DNA of 64,000 nucleotides from Tenrec ecaudatus (taxonomy: Eukaryota; Chordata; Mammalia; Afrosoricida; Tenrecidae). Where the stretch lies: positions 84,145,563 to 84,209,562 of the forward strand of contig NC_134545.1 in the NCBI RefSeq assembly GCF_050624435.1, read 5' to 3'. Below are positions 46,601 to 57,401 of this stretch, one piece after another (within the stretch, counting starts at the first letter, position 1; each line of letters begins with the position of its first letter). The position numbers and the translations under genes were made by a program. The notes beneath the pieces are model-generated. The model had not been told where the DNA came from. It saw only the letters and a program-made list of their open reading frames with translations, and searched no databases.

Positions 46601-49600
46601 ATTTAGCACTTATTTATTGTAAGAAAGTGAGTAGGTTACTAACCTTTAAGCCTATTTCCTCATGTGTGAAACAGAGAACACTTTAATCACTCGTTGTGTG
46701 GTTGCTGAGCAGGTTGATGAGATAAAGTATGTAAGACAGCCAGTGCTTGGCATAGAGATCTTAGTCATGTTAGTTTATATTATTATTACTGTTTTAGTAA
46801 TAATATTTCTTTTGTGTTGCTATCCGATTATGTGAAAATTATTTTAATTAATTATTGGAAAATAATTTTACTTCTACTTCTCTATAGTCCTGAAAATAAT
46901 TTTCAGAAATTTTGCTTAAGGATATGATGTGGTTTCCCTAACTTAAGACTTAACGATCGTACGTTTTTATTAAGTGGATAGGTATAGGTCATTTTTACTA
47001 TGGTAGTGACAAAGATGTATGTGTATGTGTGTCTGCTAGACCCTGAAAATCTTGTTAAACAGCCTATATGTTCTCCTTGTTTCAGTGGGGAAGCCTGGAG
47101 TGTTTTAAAATAGAATTGTTGATGAATTAGACTTCTATTTTTAAAAGGTTACTTATTATAGAGTTGAGCATAGAGTAGCTAAAATTGCCACAGCCTTGTA
47201 TTACATTTCAGAACATTGTGTGTGTTTTGTAGGTTAATCATTGGTTGGCAGAAGTACTGGGCTATAAATATTCCCATTTATTAACTTCTTGAGGTAATTA
47301 CCAGCATGATATATTTGAGGAAAAGCCCAGGCTTCTGGATTGAACAGGGCTGGTTTGAATCCTGGCTTTATCGTTGCTTGACAGGGATGTGGAGCGACAC
47401 ATGTAGCCAGCTCGCCTTTAGTTTCTTCCCCTGCAAAGTCAGAGTAATCATGGTTCCTCCCTCCTAGAGAAATGAGGGAGAACACATCAGATATCTAACA
47501 GCACAGTGTCTAGCACTTTTAAAACCAGTGCTCAGGACAGTAGCACTTGATACTTCCATGGTAGATCAGTTTGATGAAGTTTAAAAAATTATTCAGACGA
47601 AGATTTTCTGAAAAATTTACAAAATGACTGTCTACAGAATTTTCAAAGCACTTCAACATGATTAAGTTCCAAAGACTAGGTCATTATATGAAAATGGAGA
47701 ATTTCTGCATCGGATCACAAAATAGAGGATGATTACACCATTGTGTAACTTGAAATTATGTTATCCCACAACTATCAAAATACATGATTAGCCAGCTGTC
47801 AACTTATATCATTACTTAACTGTCAACCCACTGAGACTAAGGGCCCAGCTAAATGGACGCCTGGTATTAACCACCCCGGCCAGTGTTACTAGTATATTGG
47901 CCTTCTTCATTGAGCAAAAGAGTCACGTAGCAGATTTTGTATTATTGTCCTAAATGTAAAGTGTTAGATAATGAGTCGATACGTGAGAAATTGTTAGACG
48001 CCATCGGATTAGTTCTGACTCATCGTGACCCTACCACAACAGGACGCACACTCTCTAGGCCGGCGGCAAGCTCACCGTTAGCTTTGATCCCAATGTTGCC
48101 ACGACTGTGTTCACCTCATTAAGGGCCTGACTCTTTCACTGACCCTCTACCGCACATGATGTCCTTTCCCAGGGACAGGCATTTTTCTGAGAATATGCAT
48201 AGAGAACATGAGATGAAATTTTGCTATCCATGCTTCTAATGAGCATTCTGAAATACTGCGCCCAAGACAAATCTGTTTATTTTTCTGGTATTCCATGGTA
48301 CTTTTCAACATTTTTCACCAAACCATAATGCAGATGCATCAAGTCTTCTGCAATCTTTCTTATTTATTATCTAATTCTGATAGGTGTAAGAGGTGACAGA
48401 AAATACATGACTTGTGTGACATCTTTGCGCTCTAACATGGTGCAGAGACCTTGTGCAGCAGATTTATGCATCGCAAAAGCTAGACATGGTGTGTTTGGGG
48501 GTAGAGTAACTTTGGAACTGCTGTTCCAAGCATGGCATGTAACCCAGTTTGCATGAAATACTGTGCAGTTTTCAGTGACAAATATACCAGAAGTTAGAAT
48601 TTGAGGTCACTTTTGATCATTTCCTGAAATCCCTGTCATTTAATTGCTCATCTCAGGAGTTCTAATTTTGTTCAGTGAAAAATATAATTATGTTGTTGAC
48701 TCATACTGTACATAAAGATTTTTAACACCTTGGTATAATATGCATTTTTACACTTTGATATAATACGCATCTTGAAATAGCACTTCATCATTGATTTTTG
48801 AATGACATATTTCTCTGGGCAATCTGCTACAAAAGACCTCATTAAAGTGGTAGAAGCTAAAGATGCCACTTTGAGAACTTAGGGGTTCCGGAGCCAAGCT
48901 ATGGTGCATTTAGTCAGCTCATCTGCATGTGAGAGCCGGGAAATTAGTAAGAACGGCCACGAGAGAATTGATGCCTTTGGTGTTGCCAAAGAATATCATC
49001 AAATGTAACATGAGCTGTCTAAAAATCTGTCTTGGAAGAATGCTTCTTAGAAAAGAGAATAAAGAGACTTTGTCTCATGGATTTTGGATTTGTTAACAGG
49101 AGTGTCCAGTTCCTAGAGAAGGACATGCAAAGTCAAGGGTCCGCCACAAACGAGGGAGAACCCGATGGATTAATACAGTGACTGCAACACGCGTTCACGG
49201 AGGGCAGTGCCGGGCAGGGAAGTGTGCTGTGCTGCACATGGGTGGTGTGGCTTGAAGCCAACTTGATAGCGCCTACCACAACTTACTACAAGTCACTCAT
49301 TTATCTCTGGTTCTCTTTTTTCCTTCCACGTGTATTATTTCTTGTCCTCATTTTGTTATAACCAAGGGGAAAAATGGAATTCTGTTTTGCAGGATGGCTT
49401 CTCCAATCTGTCTAGCTTTTGTGAGGAGCCTGGTGGTATCGTGGGCTGTACATTGGACTCCTAACTCCTAGGTCAGCAGTTCGAAGCCACCAGCTGCTCC
49501 CTAGGAAAAAGATGAGGTCTATTGCTCCTGTGAAGGGTTATAGTCCCAGATACCCCCAGGGGCAGTTCCACCTGGTGCCACGGGATCGCTGTGAATTGGA

Positions 49601-52600
49601 GTCGACTCCATGGCAGGGAGTGTTGGGTTGGTTTCCCAGAGTTTTTGCTGCTACAGAATGACACTGAACAGACACCCGTATTGAGTGCATACCTTAGGGT
49701 TACACACATAGGTAAGTGGAGCGTGTTAAAAGACGCTAGACCGCATTTGAAAAGTAGGAGAAGGTTCTTTCTTCTCCTCGTGACCTTCCCTCCCATTAGT
49801 GTATCTCCTCTTCACGGCTTCTGCTTATGTCACTGCTCCTCTTCCTTCTTTGCGTTGGTTGTGTCTTGTGCGAGTTAATGTTTGCATCATTCCTCTGTCT
49901 GTTTCTGTTTTCTTCTGACCTCTTCTGCCCCACTTCTCACTCTGTACACTGCCATAACCCCCCCACGCCACCCTCCCGCCGATTTTCTCCTCCCACACTC
50001 AGCCAATCTTTCCATTTCTGCATTTATCTTAAGTGGATATAATGTAGAACTTAGTATCTTTTCAGCATTTATTATATTTATTGAATACATTAGAGTTGAA
50101 TGTTTCATTTTTGTGTGGAAGTTTTGTGTGATTGGTAGAACTTTTGCTATAAAATAGCAACAACACCAAAAAAATGTTCAGTAGCACTCAATGAAAGATT
50201 TTATCTCCACCCATGAGTACAGGTACAGGCTGAGCAGGTGAGGCGGGCGACTTCGAATTTTGACGAGTGGCGGGAGTGGTTGATCCGGCATTAAAAATAC
50301 CTGTCAGGGAATACAAACATGAACATTTTTCATTGATGTATACTTTGATCGAGTTTATTCTATAAATGAATGAGCTTGACATAATATGTAATTTTTATCT
50401 GTCATTGTAACCTACTTGCTTTCTAATAGTTCCATCAAGTAAGTATTTTACAATGGGGTGATTTCCTTTTGTCTTTCAGTCTGTGTTCCCAAAGCTTATT
50501 TAAATCGAACTTCTGCCCCCGTTCCCAAATCAATTCTGACTCATAGTAATCCTGTGTAACGATTTTGAGATGGTAAATCTTTACAGGAGCTGACAGCCTC
50601 ATCTTTCTCCTGTAAAATTCATTTAAGTAATTAAAGTTTGGATTAAAATTTTAATAAAAGTAAAGAGATTTTAGAATCTTCTAGAATTATCAACAATTAT
50701 ATGCTTTTATATACTTAATTTTATTAAAATTAGAAAGTTTTTTAAAAGAGACTTAAAAAACAGACTGGGTGCTTAGCACCCAGTTAAATGGACTCATAGC
50801 TTTATTTAATTGATAAGATCCTCATACTTAGAGGAAATATAGTTAACAAGATTTGAGTTTTAATTTTTGTCTCCCAACCACCTATTAATTTAGAATTAGC
50901 CTACGTTTTTTCTCTTCAAGAAAATCCTAATTTAAATTTCACTACTATCATCCCACTGAATACCAAAAACTCCAAATTTAAATTAGTATCATCTTTAACA
51001 AATTACTTTTTTGGAAGTTATGTGATTATCTACTACTTATATTGATTCTTCTATTTCTGTTTATAGTAGTGCAAGTCTTTAAAGCAATATAATAAACTTT
51101 CTGGCTAGAAAGAGCTACTATTATATTGTACATCTTGATTGCCCAAGGCTCAAAAAGAGATCGGTTGAAAATTGGATATTCTTAGTAATTCTAAAACTTT
51201 AATATACTGTCTCATGTTTCTGTTGTCACTGCCTTATTATCCCGTTCAAGAAAAGGTTATTAAATTTTCCTTTTTTTTTTTCAGGCAAAAGGCAGGATTG
51301 TGATAATGCCAGGTATTTATTTACAATCACTAGCCATAACACTGACCTTGTAGTGGAGGAACAACAAAGGAGACAGGGAAATATGGGAGAAACTATTAGT
51401 ACATGGTTCTTGGAGAGGACATTGAGTAAAATGTATAATATTGGGATCTCTGATGGAACTGGAATTCCTGAGTAGTACATATGATTAATACATTTGGCTG
51501 CTAACCCAAAGGTTAGAGGTTCAAGTACACCCTGAAGTGCTTCGGAAGAATGGCCTGGTGATCTAGTTCCTCTAGTTCCATAAAATTAGCCACCGAGACA
51601 CAGGCGTTCCTCAAGTTGAAGTCAACGCTACGGCATTGGATGGTGGTGCTGGTGTGCTGGAGGGCGAAACTTTATCAGCTACATAGCGGCTCATTAGAAA
51701 TGAACACCTTTTTATCTCTTATTAGAAATGAACAGTTTTTAAAGAAACAGACAAAGTGGCCAGAAATCAGTGGGACAAATACAGAAGATATTTTTTCCCT
51801 CTGTTATTATATTTTTCAAACAAAGAGTAAAAAGAACATGATTCATGTACCATTTGGTTATATTTCCGTCATCATTTTCTCTTGAGGTATTTTTCAACTG
51901 AACCAAAGGCATAATTGATATATTATCCCTAAACAGCTCTCAAAACATAAGATCATTGTTCTATATAACCACTTTACTATAAAATGCTGATTCTTAATAT
52001 CATTTAACGAAGAGCCCGACTAATGCTGCCAGGTAAGTAAGTGTTGGCTTACTAACCAGCAGGTCGGTGATCCAAACCCACCAGCCATGCCACATGAGAG
52101 CGTGAGGCCGCCTGCGCCCACCAAGGGGGACAGCCTTGGACACCTGCAGGCAGGGTGGCTTAGTCAGAATCAACTTGATGGCAGTGGGTTTGCTTTTACT
52201 TACTGATTTTTTTCAAAAAGAACTGCTTCATGCTCAGTCCATATTCATTCACTCTCTTCAGTTTCTCCCAGAATGCTTGTTTACAGCCCTGTGTTCAGAC
52301 TGTCATGCCATCAGACCACAAGCATTGCTTTGGATCGTTACCACTCTTAATGTCCCCCTCTTTCCAGTCAGTCACTAGTGCTTCCTCCAAAGGTGAACAC
52401 AGAGTGACCGTTGGATGCGAGTCCCGCTCGCAAGTACATCCCAGAGATGCCTAGTGTGTTTAGTAGAGAAGATACTCTTCTTTCTTGACATTCTTTTTCT
52501 TGCTTAAGAAAAATGACATCAATAGAAACTGGGCCACTTCTCCTACAGAACATCCTACTTGCTGGATTTATCAGATAGTTTGCTTTTGCTACTATTGAAC

Positions 52601-55600
52601 TGGATCTTCTTGTCTTTTTATTATGTATAAGATCATGGTTAGATCATAAGATCACATTTGGTTAAATGTTTTTGGTCAGAATATTTTGTGGTTATTCTGT
52701 GTATTTTATTTTACATCATGTCACCAGGCATCTCATTTATCAGTGATGTGAAGAATGACTGTGGAGTGTAAATGGGGACAGTCAGATAAAAGGCAACTTA
52801 GAAAAGGAGAGACCAAGACGAAGTATATTGTCAGAGATTTAGAAAGTCTTTGACCCATAGCAAGTCCCTGAATCCTGAGCAGCTTGAAAACACGCACTCT
52901 CTGTGAAACTCAATCGAGAGGGCTTGGCGGCACAGTAGTTAAGTGCCCGGCTGCCAGCCAGGAAGGCTGCCAGCTCAACCCCGCAGCAGAACCCCAGTAG
53001 AAAGGCCACGGCGATCCGCTCGCTCCGAGGGTTTCGGTGAGTCGGTATGGGCTCAAAAGCACACAATAGCAACGTCTTTTAATCAGGGAACACGAGAGAG
53101 AGCTGCATCTGGTATGGGTCTGTTAAAGACTAGATGTCAGTTCCTTTGTTCTTTCCCACGTTGACAGCTAATAACCACATTTAGACAGTTAATATAAAGA
53201 GTTAGCTTAATATGTAATTACGATAACTCCTATGTACAAGGAGTTGCTTTGGGCAGGATTATACAACAAACTTCCTCCATAGGCTTCTAATATTAAAATG
53301 GGAAATGTGATGTACAAAAATATTTGGGATTAATTTCTTTAACAACTTTGCAAGGAGAATGCTAGTTATATGCCGTTATGTGCCAAATAGGAAAACGCAG
53401 AAACAAATATGAAATAATCCTTTTACCGAAGCATTCACAGAATAGACAAATAATTGCAGTTTCTGAGAAATATGTCCATGCAGGTGAAAGAGTCCTAGAC
53501 AAGTCAGCTTGACTGCTTAACCTATGGTTATCGCTGGCAATAGTAAGATGAATGGGACATAGTAGCTGCCCGCTGGGGCTTCCATAACGAAACGTGCAGC
53601 ATCCTTGGGCTTCAGTGTCATTATCGGTATGGAACCAGTGGTCCTATGTGGTCCTTTTCAACTCTTACGCTCTACTAGTCTGTGTTTGGGAAATGTACTA
53701 CCTTGATTCTCAAGCTGCTGATAACCAAGCAAAGTGTGTTTCAGGGGCCAGTTATTTTGTTATATGTTTGGGGAAACAATCTACGGTATTTCTCTCATTT
53801 TAATCCTCACCAAGTGCTTGATAGACAGTAGTCCCCCTTTTTATTGGTGGAAAATGGAGTTAAGAAGTAATTTAAGATCACTCTTGAGCTATGAAGAGCT
53901 GCATTGGGAGACTAAGCTTGCTAGTCTGGAGCTGCCGTCATCGTCTGTGGCCCTGTACTTCTTCAGGTCAGTGATGCTGCGGCACTAAGGGAGAAAAGAA
54001 CTCCAAGTTAATGAATCCGACTCGTTACTTCAGCACCTGCATAGCCTGAGTTACGAAGTAAATGTTTAGTAACTTAAATATATTTACTGAGTACATCCCT
54101 TCATTAGGTGAGAAGAATATAGGGACGAGTAAAGGACTGTCATGTTTCTAATATCATGTTATAATTCAAGTGATGGTTTAATTCTAATGGCTGAGAGCAT
54201 GTAACCGTGTGTGGCTGGCCAGCAGAACAAATGACGCATCATGAGGGACTTGGTGGTGCAGTGCTAATGGAGTAGAATCGGCTTCTTTGTGAAGTAAAAG
54301 ATGGCACCATGCAGTAATAAATAATCGTGATAACGCCCTGCCTTGTCCATATTTCTAAAGAGATGAGCCCACTCGAATCCTGGACCTCCAGCACCCCCCC
54401 CCCCTCGCAGTCACTTGCCTCCAGGCTGTGCTTGTGCCCTGGGCTGCTAGCTGCCAGTTCAGCAGTTCCAAACCACCAGCCTCTCCGAGGAGAGAGACAG
54501 GGCTGGTCACTGTCGTGAGAGTTCCAGTGTGGGAAAGTCACAGCGGGCAGTCAGTCCTCCCCTGTCCTGCAGGGTGGCTAGGAGTCAGCAGGGATTTGAT
54601 GGCCGCAAGGTTGTCTCTTCTGGTTGCCTCAAGCGTGTTCTTTTGTGTGGTTTGATTTTGCTTTCGCAGAGGGGAGAACAGAGATGGAGCTCGCAGTGAT
54701 TTTCTTCGTGCCTGCTGGAATCCTTGCCACAGAATAGTTACTTGATTCAGAGTCATGACAGTGCATAGCGTTGCTATGTCAACCAATGGGCAAAGAAGAT
54801 TCTGTTATATGGGGTCTGTGACTTAAACAGTTCTTCTCCAGAGCCCTCGTCTACAGCCCATGTCCTTTATCATTCTTAACTCATTCTAGCATCGTTAGGG
54901 AGACAGTTACTCTTGAATTCGCGAGAACTTGCATTAGAACAAGCAGTGACTATCCATTAAGTCTTATCCAAAATCTGCCGGCTTACTGCATTACCCATGC
55001 TTTCCAATAGGGGGTGGCATAACGGACAGAAACCTGCAAAGGATCCTTGAAGGCTCCGGTGCTACAGAGTTCCACTGTTCTGCTCGGTCTGCAAGAGACT
55101 CTGGAATGAAGTTTCGGTAAAAATGTGTTCTTTGACTCATACACGAAGGGGTGAGATTACTCTTTCCTGCCCAAATCGGGACACCTTAATTAATGGCATG
55201 ATTAGTAATGGAATGTTGGGATGAGTGGCGGAGTACTGCAGTCATTTATGCCATCGAAAAACATCCCTGCCATGCTTCTTGCCTTGCCTTAAGCAGGGGC
55301 ACTTTTCTAAACACATTGAACCTTTATCTCCGGAAGGTATTTCCGAACCGAGACCGGTTCGTGAGTTTTATAGCAGCTGAGTGTCAGAGTTGCCTGTGCT
55401 TTCCCTTCGCAAAGAAAGGGCCGTGCTGTGAGGAGGAGGACGTCCCCTTCATCCGCATCCCTCCTGCCTTTTCTCTCCAGTCAGCCTGCCCTGCCCGCTG
55501 CTCTCCACCCATCGTCAGTTCTTTAAAAAGATACCACTGTTAAGGACTTGAAATGATTGTATATGTTTTTTATTATACTTGAGTTCCTTGGTAGTTGATT

Positions 55601-55877
55601 ATTTTTACTTATGAATTGGGAAATAGCAATATGTTAAAGAAGCATATTGCTTGAGCGGTCATCTAACCTGTAACATGAAATGTACTACTAGGAAATTCAT
55701 TTAGCGAAAGCTTTTTCTAACTACTTTGATAATTATTTGGTCCTTTCTTCTTTCTATTGCAGAAATGCCTGTGTTTCCATGGGAGCCTCAATTTCAAACT
55801 CAGAGTATTCTCTAAAGGTAGCAGATGTGACCAAAGTCAGGACTCTGAATGCTATTGCAAGGAATAGCCTGGTGTAG
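34624..55877 (+). CDS. CUTC: CUTC, copper homeostasis protein, complete coding region in nine exons
   Basis: Coding exons 34624-34684, 36413-36484, 39794-39853, 42374-42583, 43235-43270, 45908-46041, 51285-51312, 55011-55116 and 55763-55877 total 822 bp, giving 273 aa, the same length as human CUTC. The family folds as a TIM barrel and binds Cu(I). Cys31 (MEVCVDS) and Cys52 (RIELCSGL), reported copper-binding positions in the human protein, are kept. The N-terminal 20 residues are basic (KRQRGSSERKRARIP). Barrel motifs VFVMIRPRGGDF, VVFGALTEDG, PVTFHRAFD, RVLTSGCDSSAL, IVIMPGGGI and GATEFHCSARS are intact. Junctions are all GT-AG and in phase. Oddities are Gly47 and Leu56 in the otherwise conserved GADRIELCSGLSEGG segment. 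It is divergent from COX15 and shares its promoter island. Confidence 0.98.
35088..35240 (+). repeat. Polypyrimidine (TTCC/TCC) tract
   Basis: About 150 bp nearly all C and T, with ccaagttcctcctcct repeated at about 35156 and 35206. Lies in CUTC intron 1. Confidence 0.9.
35600..35733 (+). repeat. AfroSINE, 5' truncated
   Basis: Contains gctgtgggagaaacacgagg, a short local duplication of atgagttacag, and gtcactatgactcgaatgga. A reversed SINE head follows at about 35790-35862. Confidence 0.6.
36156..36225. repeat. MITE-like palindrome
   Basis: Left arm GTCAAAAAGTCCATGGAAAA and right arm TTTTCCACGAACTTTTGGAA are imperfect reverse complements, as in mariner-derived MITEs. Family not identified. 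Confidence 0.5.
36413..36484 (+). CDS. CUTC: CUTC coding exon 2 (Cys31)
   Basis: Acceptor tgtgttctag, donor gtaaga. Encodes AESGFLMEVCVDSVESAVNA and ERG. Confidence 0.97.
37022..37440 (-). repeat. L1-like LINE 3' tail, minus orientation
   Basis: Begins ttttaatcttttttattggg, then cattgcgtcaagcacatttt and tgaacccttgataatttata, matching the reverse of the plus copies and the tail at 39045. Confidence 0.7.
38041..38104. repeat. Second MITE-like sequence related to 36156-36225
   Basis: Starts tccaaaagttcatggaaaaa and ends ccaaactttgaaa, a partly decayed palindrome similar to the one at 36156. Confidence 0.4.
38252..38565 (+). repeat. Old L1 3' end
   Basis: Reads ctgagtgaaagagatcagttt, then gtagagt-like middle, and ends gtgtgaattatatctcagta, a well-known end of old mammalian L1 elements. 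Confidence 0.6.
39045..39365 (-). repeat. L1-like LINE 3' tail, minus orientation
   Basis: Begins aaaaacaatcattttattgg and contains an ATCC microsatellite (39095-39115), gtgtcaagcacatttgtaca and cacccacttttctgttgtcc. Confidence 0.75.
39395..39574 (+). repeat. AfroSINE
   Basis: Head gggagcctggtgacactgtg, middle gaagaaagatgaggttctgt and end gagttgaaattgactcaaag. Lies about 220 bp before CUTC exon 3. Confidence 0.75.
39794..39853 (+). CDS. CUTC: CUTC coding exon 3 (Cys52)
   Basis: Acceptor tcatcacag, donor gtaagt. Encodes AGRIELCSGLLEGGTTPSM. The usual Asp after Ala is Gly here. Confidence 0.97.
41510..41624 (+). repeat. AfroSINE, 5' truncated
   Basis: Contains ctcacaggggcagctctacc and ttggcatgggctcgatggca, the 3' half of the family. 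Confidence 0.7.
41785..41942 (-). repeat. AfroSINE-like, minus orientation, diverged
   Basis: Contains tccatggcagtcccgtgcgg, tcttctctaggtcgggtcgc and a head near tttcaccactcaggctcc. Confidence 0.5.
42374..42583 (+). CDS. CUTC: CUTC coding exon 4
   Basis: Acceptor atcttgtag, donor gtgaga. Encodes VLQVVKQCVQIPVFVMIRPR through LYGADGVVFGALTEDGHIDK and ELCVSLM. Confidence 0.98.
42584..43234 (+). other. CUTC intron 4
   Basis: A GT/GC-alternating tract at about 42646-42690; no mobile element recognised. Confidence 0.6.
43235..43270 (+). CDS. CUTC: CUTC coding exon 5 (36 bp micro-exon)
   Basis: Acceptor tttttttaacag, donor gtgagt. Encodes ICRPLPVTFHR with split codons at both ends; matches human exactly. 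Confidence 0.97.
43543..43734 (-). mobile_element. SPIN-type hAT DNA transposon, non-autonomous, minus orientation
   Basis: Ends CAGCGGTGCTCCACCTTC and CAGGTTGAGAACCACTG, with ggggtcgcgacccac just inside. Flanks CCTTAGAG (43535-43542) and CCTTAGCG (43735-43742) form an 8-bp duplication with one difference. 192 bp, no coding capacity. Confidence 0.9.
43905..44090 (-). repeat. RTE/BovB-like LINE 3' fragment
   Basis: Contains caatgccataggtaccaact, acagtacccggtcctgcccc and ctctactttaccaagcgtat, parallel to 16355-16660 and 25283-25600. Confidence 0.7.
45271..45650 (+). repeat. L1-like LINE 3' tail
   Basis: Runs to agaacccccaataaaatgat plus A-rich tail, with gtgtgaagggagacaacagc in the middle as in the copy at 58555-58920. 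Confidence 0.7.
45908..46041 (+). CDS. CUTC: CUTC coding exon 6
   Basis: Acceptor gtatttcag, donor gtacac. Encodes FDMVCDPVAALETLLSLGFE and RVLTSGCDSSALEGLPMIKR. Confidence 0.98.
46565..46795 (+). repeat. MIR element
   Basis: Pattern gttctggtttgagactcaga, taaccttta..tcctcatgtgtgaa, ggttgatgagataaagtatg. Confidence 0.55.
47325..47520 (+). repeat. MIR element
   Basis: Pattern ggctggtttgaatcctggct, ttagtttcttcccctgcaaa and agcacagtgtctagcac. Confidence 0.65.
47988..48180 (-). repeat. RTE/BovB-like LINE 3' fragment
   Basis: Contains ttgttagacgccatcggatt, agttctgactcatcgtgacc and acatgatgtcctttcccagg; same family as above, diverged. Confidence 0.6.
49040..49290 (+). repeat. RTE/BovB-like LINE 3' fragment
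   Basis: Forward copy with ttcctagagaaggacatgca, cgagggagaacccgatggat and a tail ttgaagccaacttgatagcg. Confidence 0.65.
49423..49625 (+). repeat. AfroSINE
   Basis: Nearly full length: gaggagcctggtggtatcgt, agcagttcgaagccaccagc (B box region) and ggagtcgactccatggcagg. Confidence 0.85.
50515..50610 (-). repeat. AfroSINE fragment, minus orientation
   Basis: Contains tcaattctgactcatagtaa and gctgacagcctcatctttct; head missing. Confidence 0.55.
51285..51312 (+). CDS. CUTC: CUTC coding exon 7 (28 bp micro-exon)
   Basis: Long T-tract acceptor (tttttttttttcag) and donor gtattt. Encodes AKGRIVIMP and the first base of Gly; too short to find without homology. Confidence 0.95.
51460..51645 (+). repeat. 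AfroSINE, diverged
   Basis: Head ggaattcctgagtagtacat, then ttggctgctaacccaaaggtt and a tail caagttgaagtcaacgctac. Confidence 0.6.
52010..52190 (+). repeat. AfroSINE
   Basis: Head aagagcccgactaatgctgc, B-box region ggtgatccaaacccaccagc and tail agaatcaacttgatggcagt. Confidence 0.7.
52915..53072 (+). repeat. AfroSINE, internally shortened
   Basis: Head gagagggcttggcggcacag, tagttaagtgcccggctgcc and tail gtgagtcggtatgggctcaa. Confidence 0.7.
53790..53960 (+). repeat. MIR element
   Basis: Pattern ctctcattttaatcctcacc, tggtggaaaatggagttaag and tgctagtctggagctgcc. Confidence 0.55.
54430..54612 (+). repeat. AfroSINE
   Basis: Contains gcagttccaaaccaccagcc, cctgtcctgcagggtggcta and a tail gatttgatggccgcaaggtt. 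A SINE-like head (gagggacttggtggtgcagt) also lies at 54242. Confidence 0.65.
55011..55116 (+). CDS. CUTC: CUTC coding exon 8
   Basis: Acceptor ttccaatag, donor gtaaaa. Encodes GGITDRNLQRILEGSGATEF and HCSARSARDSGMKF. Confidence 0.97.
55117..55762 (+). other. CUTC intron 8
   Basis: No repeat recognised. Confidence 0.6.
55763..55877 (+). CDS. CUTC: CUTC last coding exon
   Basis: Acceptor tctattgcag. Encodes NACVSMGASISNSEYSLKVA and DVTKVRTLNAIARNSLV with stop TAG at 55875-55877. Confidence 0.97.
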
Positions 55878-56245
55878 CCAGGCCTCCCTGAGCAGCATGG
55901 ATATTACAGAGTGAAGGTAGAAGTATTGTCTAGAGTTGACCATGACATAACTTTTGTGGCCAGGACAGTCATAGTCTTTGTTCTAAGTCTCACATGCCGC
56001 GGAGAATGCTTCAGAAGAAGAAAAATACCCTGAAACAGCTGTAGTCAGTCCCTTTGCCAGCCACCGTCTCCAGGGTTCAATTCCCAGACAGGCGCCTCGT
56101 CTGCTGATGGTGACAGAGTTACTTGGGGAACTGGAAAAAGTTAAGAGCAACCTATGAATTCAGAGTGTAGCTTCAAGGTCAATTCAACAGTAGTATCTTG
56201 CTTTTTCATTTGTAAAATAAAACTTTCCATTCTCGTTTTGTCTCG
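55878..56245 (+). other. CUTC: CUTC 3' untranslated region (probable)
   Basis: Runs from the stop to shortly past a canonical poly(A) signal at 56216-56221. Confidence 0.65.
56216..56221 (+). terminator. CUTC poly(A) signal
   Basis: AATAAA followed within about 20-30 bp by a GT/T-rich stretch (cgttttgtctcgtgtgtttt), a typical cleavage context. Confidence 0.7.
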
Positions 56246-56533
56246 TGTGTTTTTCTTACCTTAAGTACAGTCTGCAGCCAAGTATGAAGGGGATGATGTC
56301 TTGTTTTCTCCTTTTCTCTTATCATCTATCCATTGGGTACGTGGTTCTGGGCAAGGTGCTGAGGTGTCAGCGTCAGAGCAGGATGTGAACGTTCCTAGAT
56401 TAGACAGGAAAAGTGATCTCTGGAGTTCAGTGTGATTCAAGACCCCTTTGCCAATCTCTCAAGACCTACAGTAAGAGCTGGGAGACGGGTGTTCTCAAAG
56501 TAGTCATTTCTTCTAACAGGTCACAGGCCGGAC

Positions 56534-56717
56534 CAGCGGTTCTCAACCTGTGGGTCATGACCCCGTTGGGACTTGAACGACCCTTTCATAGGGCGCACCC
56601 GAGTCATAACAGTAGCAAAATGACAGTGATGAAATAGCAATGAAAATAATTTTATGGTTGGTGGGATCACCACAACATGAACTGTATTAAAGGGTCACAG
56701 GAAGGTTGAGAACGCTG
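56534..56717 (+). mobile_element. SPIN-type hAT DNA transposon, non-autonomous
   Basis: Starts CAGCGGTTCTCAACCTGTGG and ends GAAGGTTGAGAACGCTG. Interior gtagcaaaatgacagtgatg and ataattttatggttgg match the copy at 27781. The possible 8-bp flanks GGCCGGAC and GGCTCGAT match at only 5 of 8 bases. 184 bp. Confidence 0.85.
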
Positions 56718-57401
56718 GGCTCGATTGTAGTACTAGAACATGCATTTCCTATAAGTTTGTCATTAGCTTTGTATCTGTAACTCTTCTGCTTACAATCTCA
56801 CTTTAAATCGAGCACACACTGTCAGCAGGGCTGGTTCTCAAAGGTTGGGCGGGTTTGCGAAGCTCACTGTGAAGAGCTCTCCCAGGGAGGCCATGGAGCC
56901 TCCATGCATGGTATGCGCAGATTAGGGTCCTAACAGATGTGCCTCTGAAGACTCTTGCTTTTATTTAAATCTGTCCCTCTCCTCACCTTTAGATCTTTGT
57001 TTCTTTTTCATTTAATTATTGGTTTTGAAATCCAGGCACAAATACACAAAATATAACGCATAATCATATTTTGTATTTTCGCCTAACTTTTGCTCCTGCA
57101 TGGCCTTCACGATACGATCCTCCAGGAATGATTAAGAACAGGCCATGATGTCATCCCTATTTTATTTAACAAGCACCCCCAGCATTGTGGCCATTGTTTA
57201 AACACCATGTATATTCCATCACTCCCCGGGGCCTTGCTTATCACCAGTGCTTTCAATGCAGCTCCGACCTTTCAGTAGCACTGGTTCTTGACCGTGTGCT
57301 ACTTTCTGAAATGGTTGAATGTTGAGTTATTTTTAGTGCAGTGATTGTGTGTTTCCACCATCTTCCCTTGAAGATTCCTTCCCTGTTTTGCCCATGTTGG
57401 T

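Larger units (their letters stand above)
46042..51284 (+). other. CUTC intron 6 (longest)
   Basis: Contains two MIRs (46565-46795, 47325-47520), two RTE pieces (47988-48180, 49040-49290), an AfroSINE (49423-49625) and a minus SINE piece (50515-50610). AT-rich and unassigned in 50620-51270. Confidence 0.6.
51313..55010 (+). other. CUTC intron 7
   Basis: Contains AfroSINEs at 51460-51645, 52010-52190, 52915-53072 and 54430-54612, plus a MIR at 53790-53960. Confidence 0.6.

Noticed and set aside
52915-53072. tRNA gene suggested by A- and B-box-like sequences
   Set aside because: The boxes belong to the tRNA-derived head of an AfroSINE; no cloverleaf with anticodon arm was seen.
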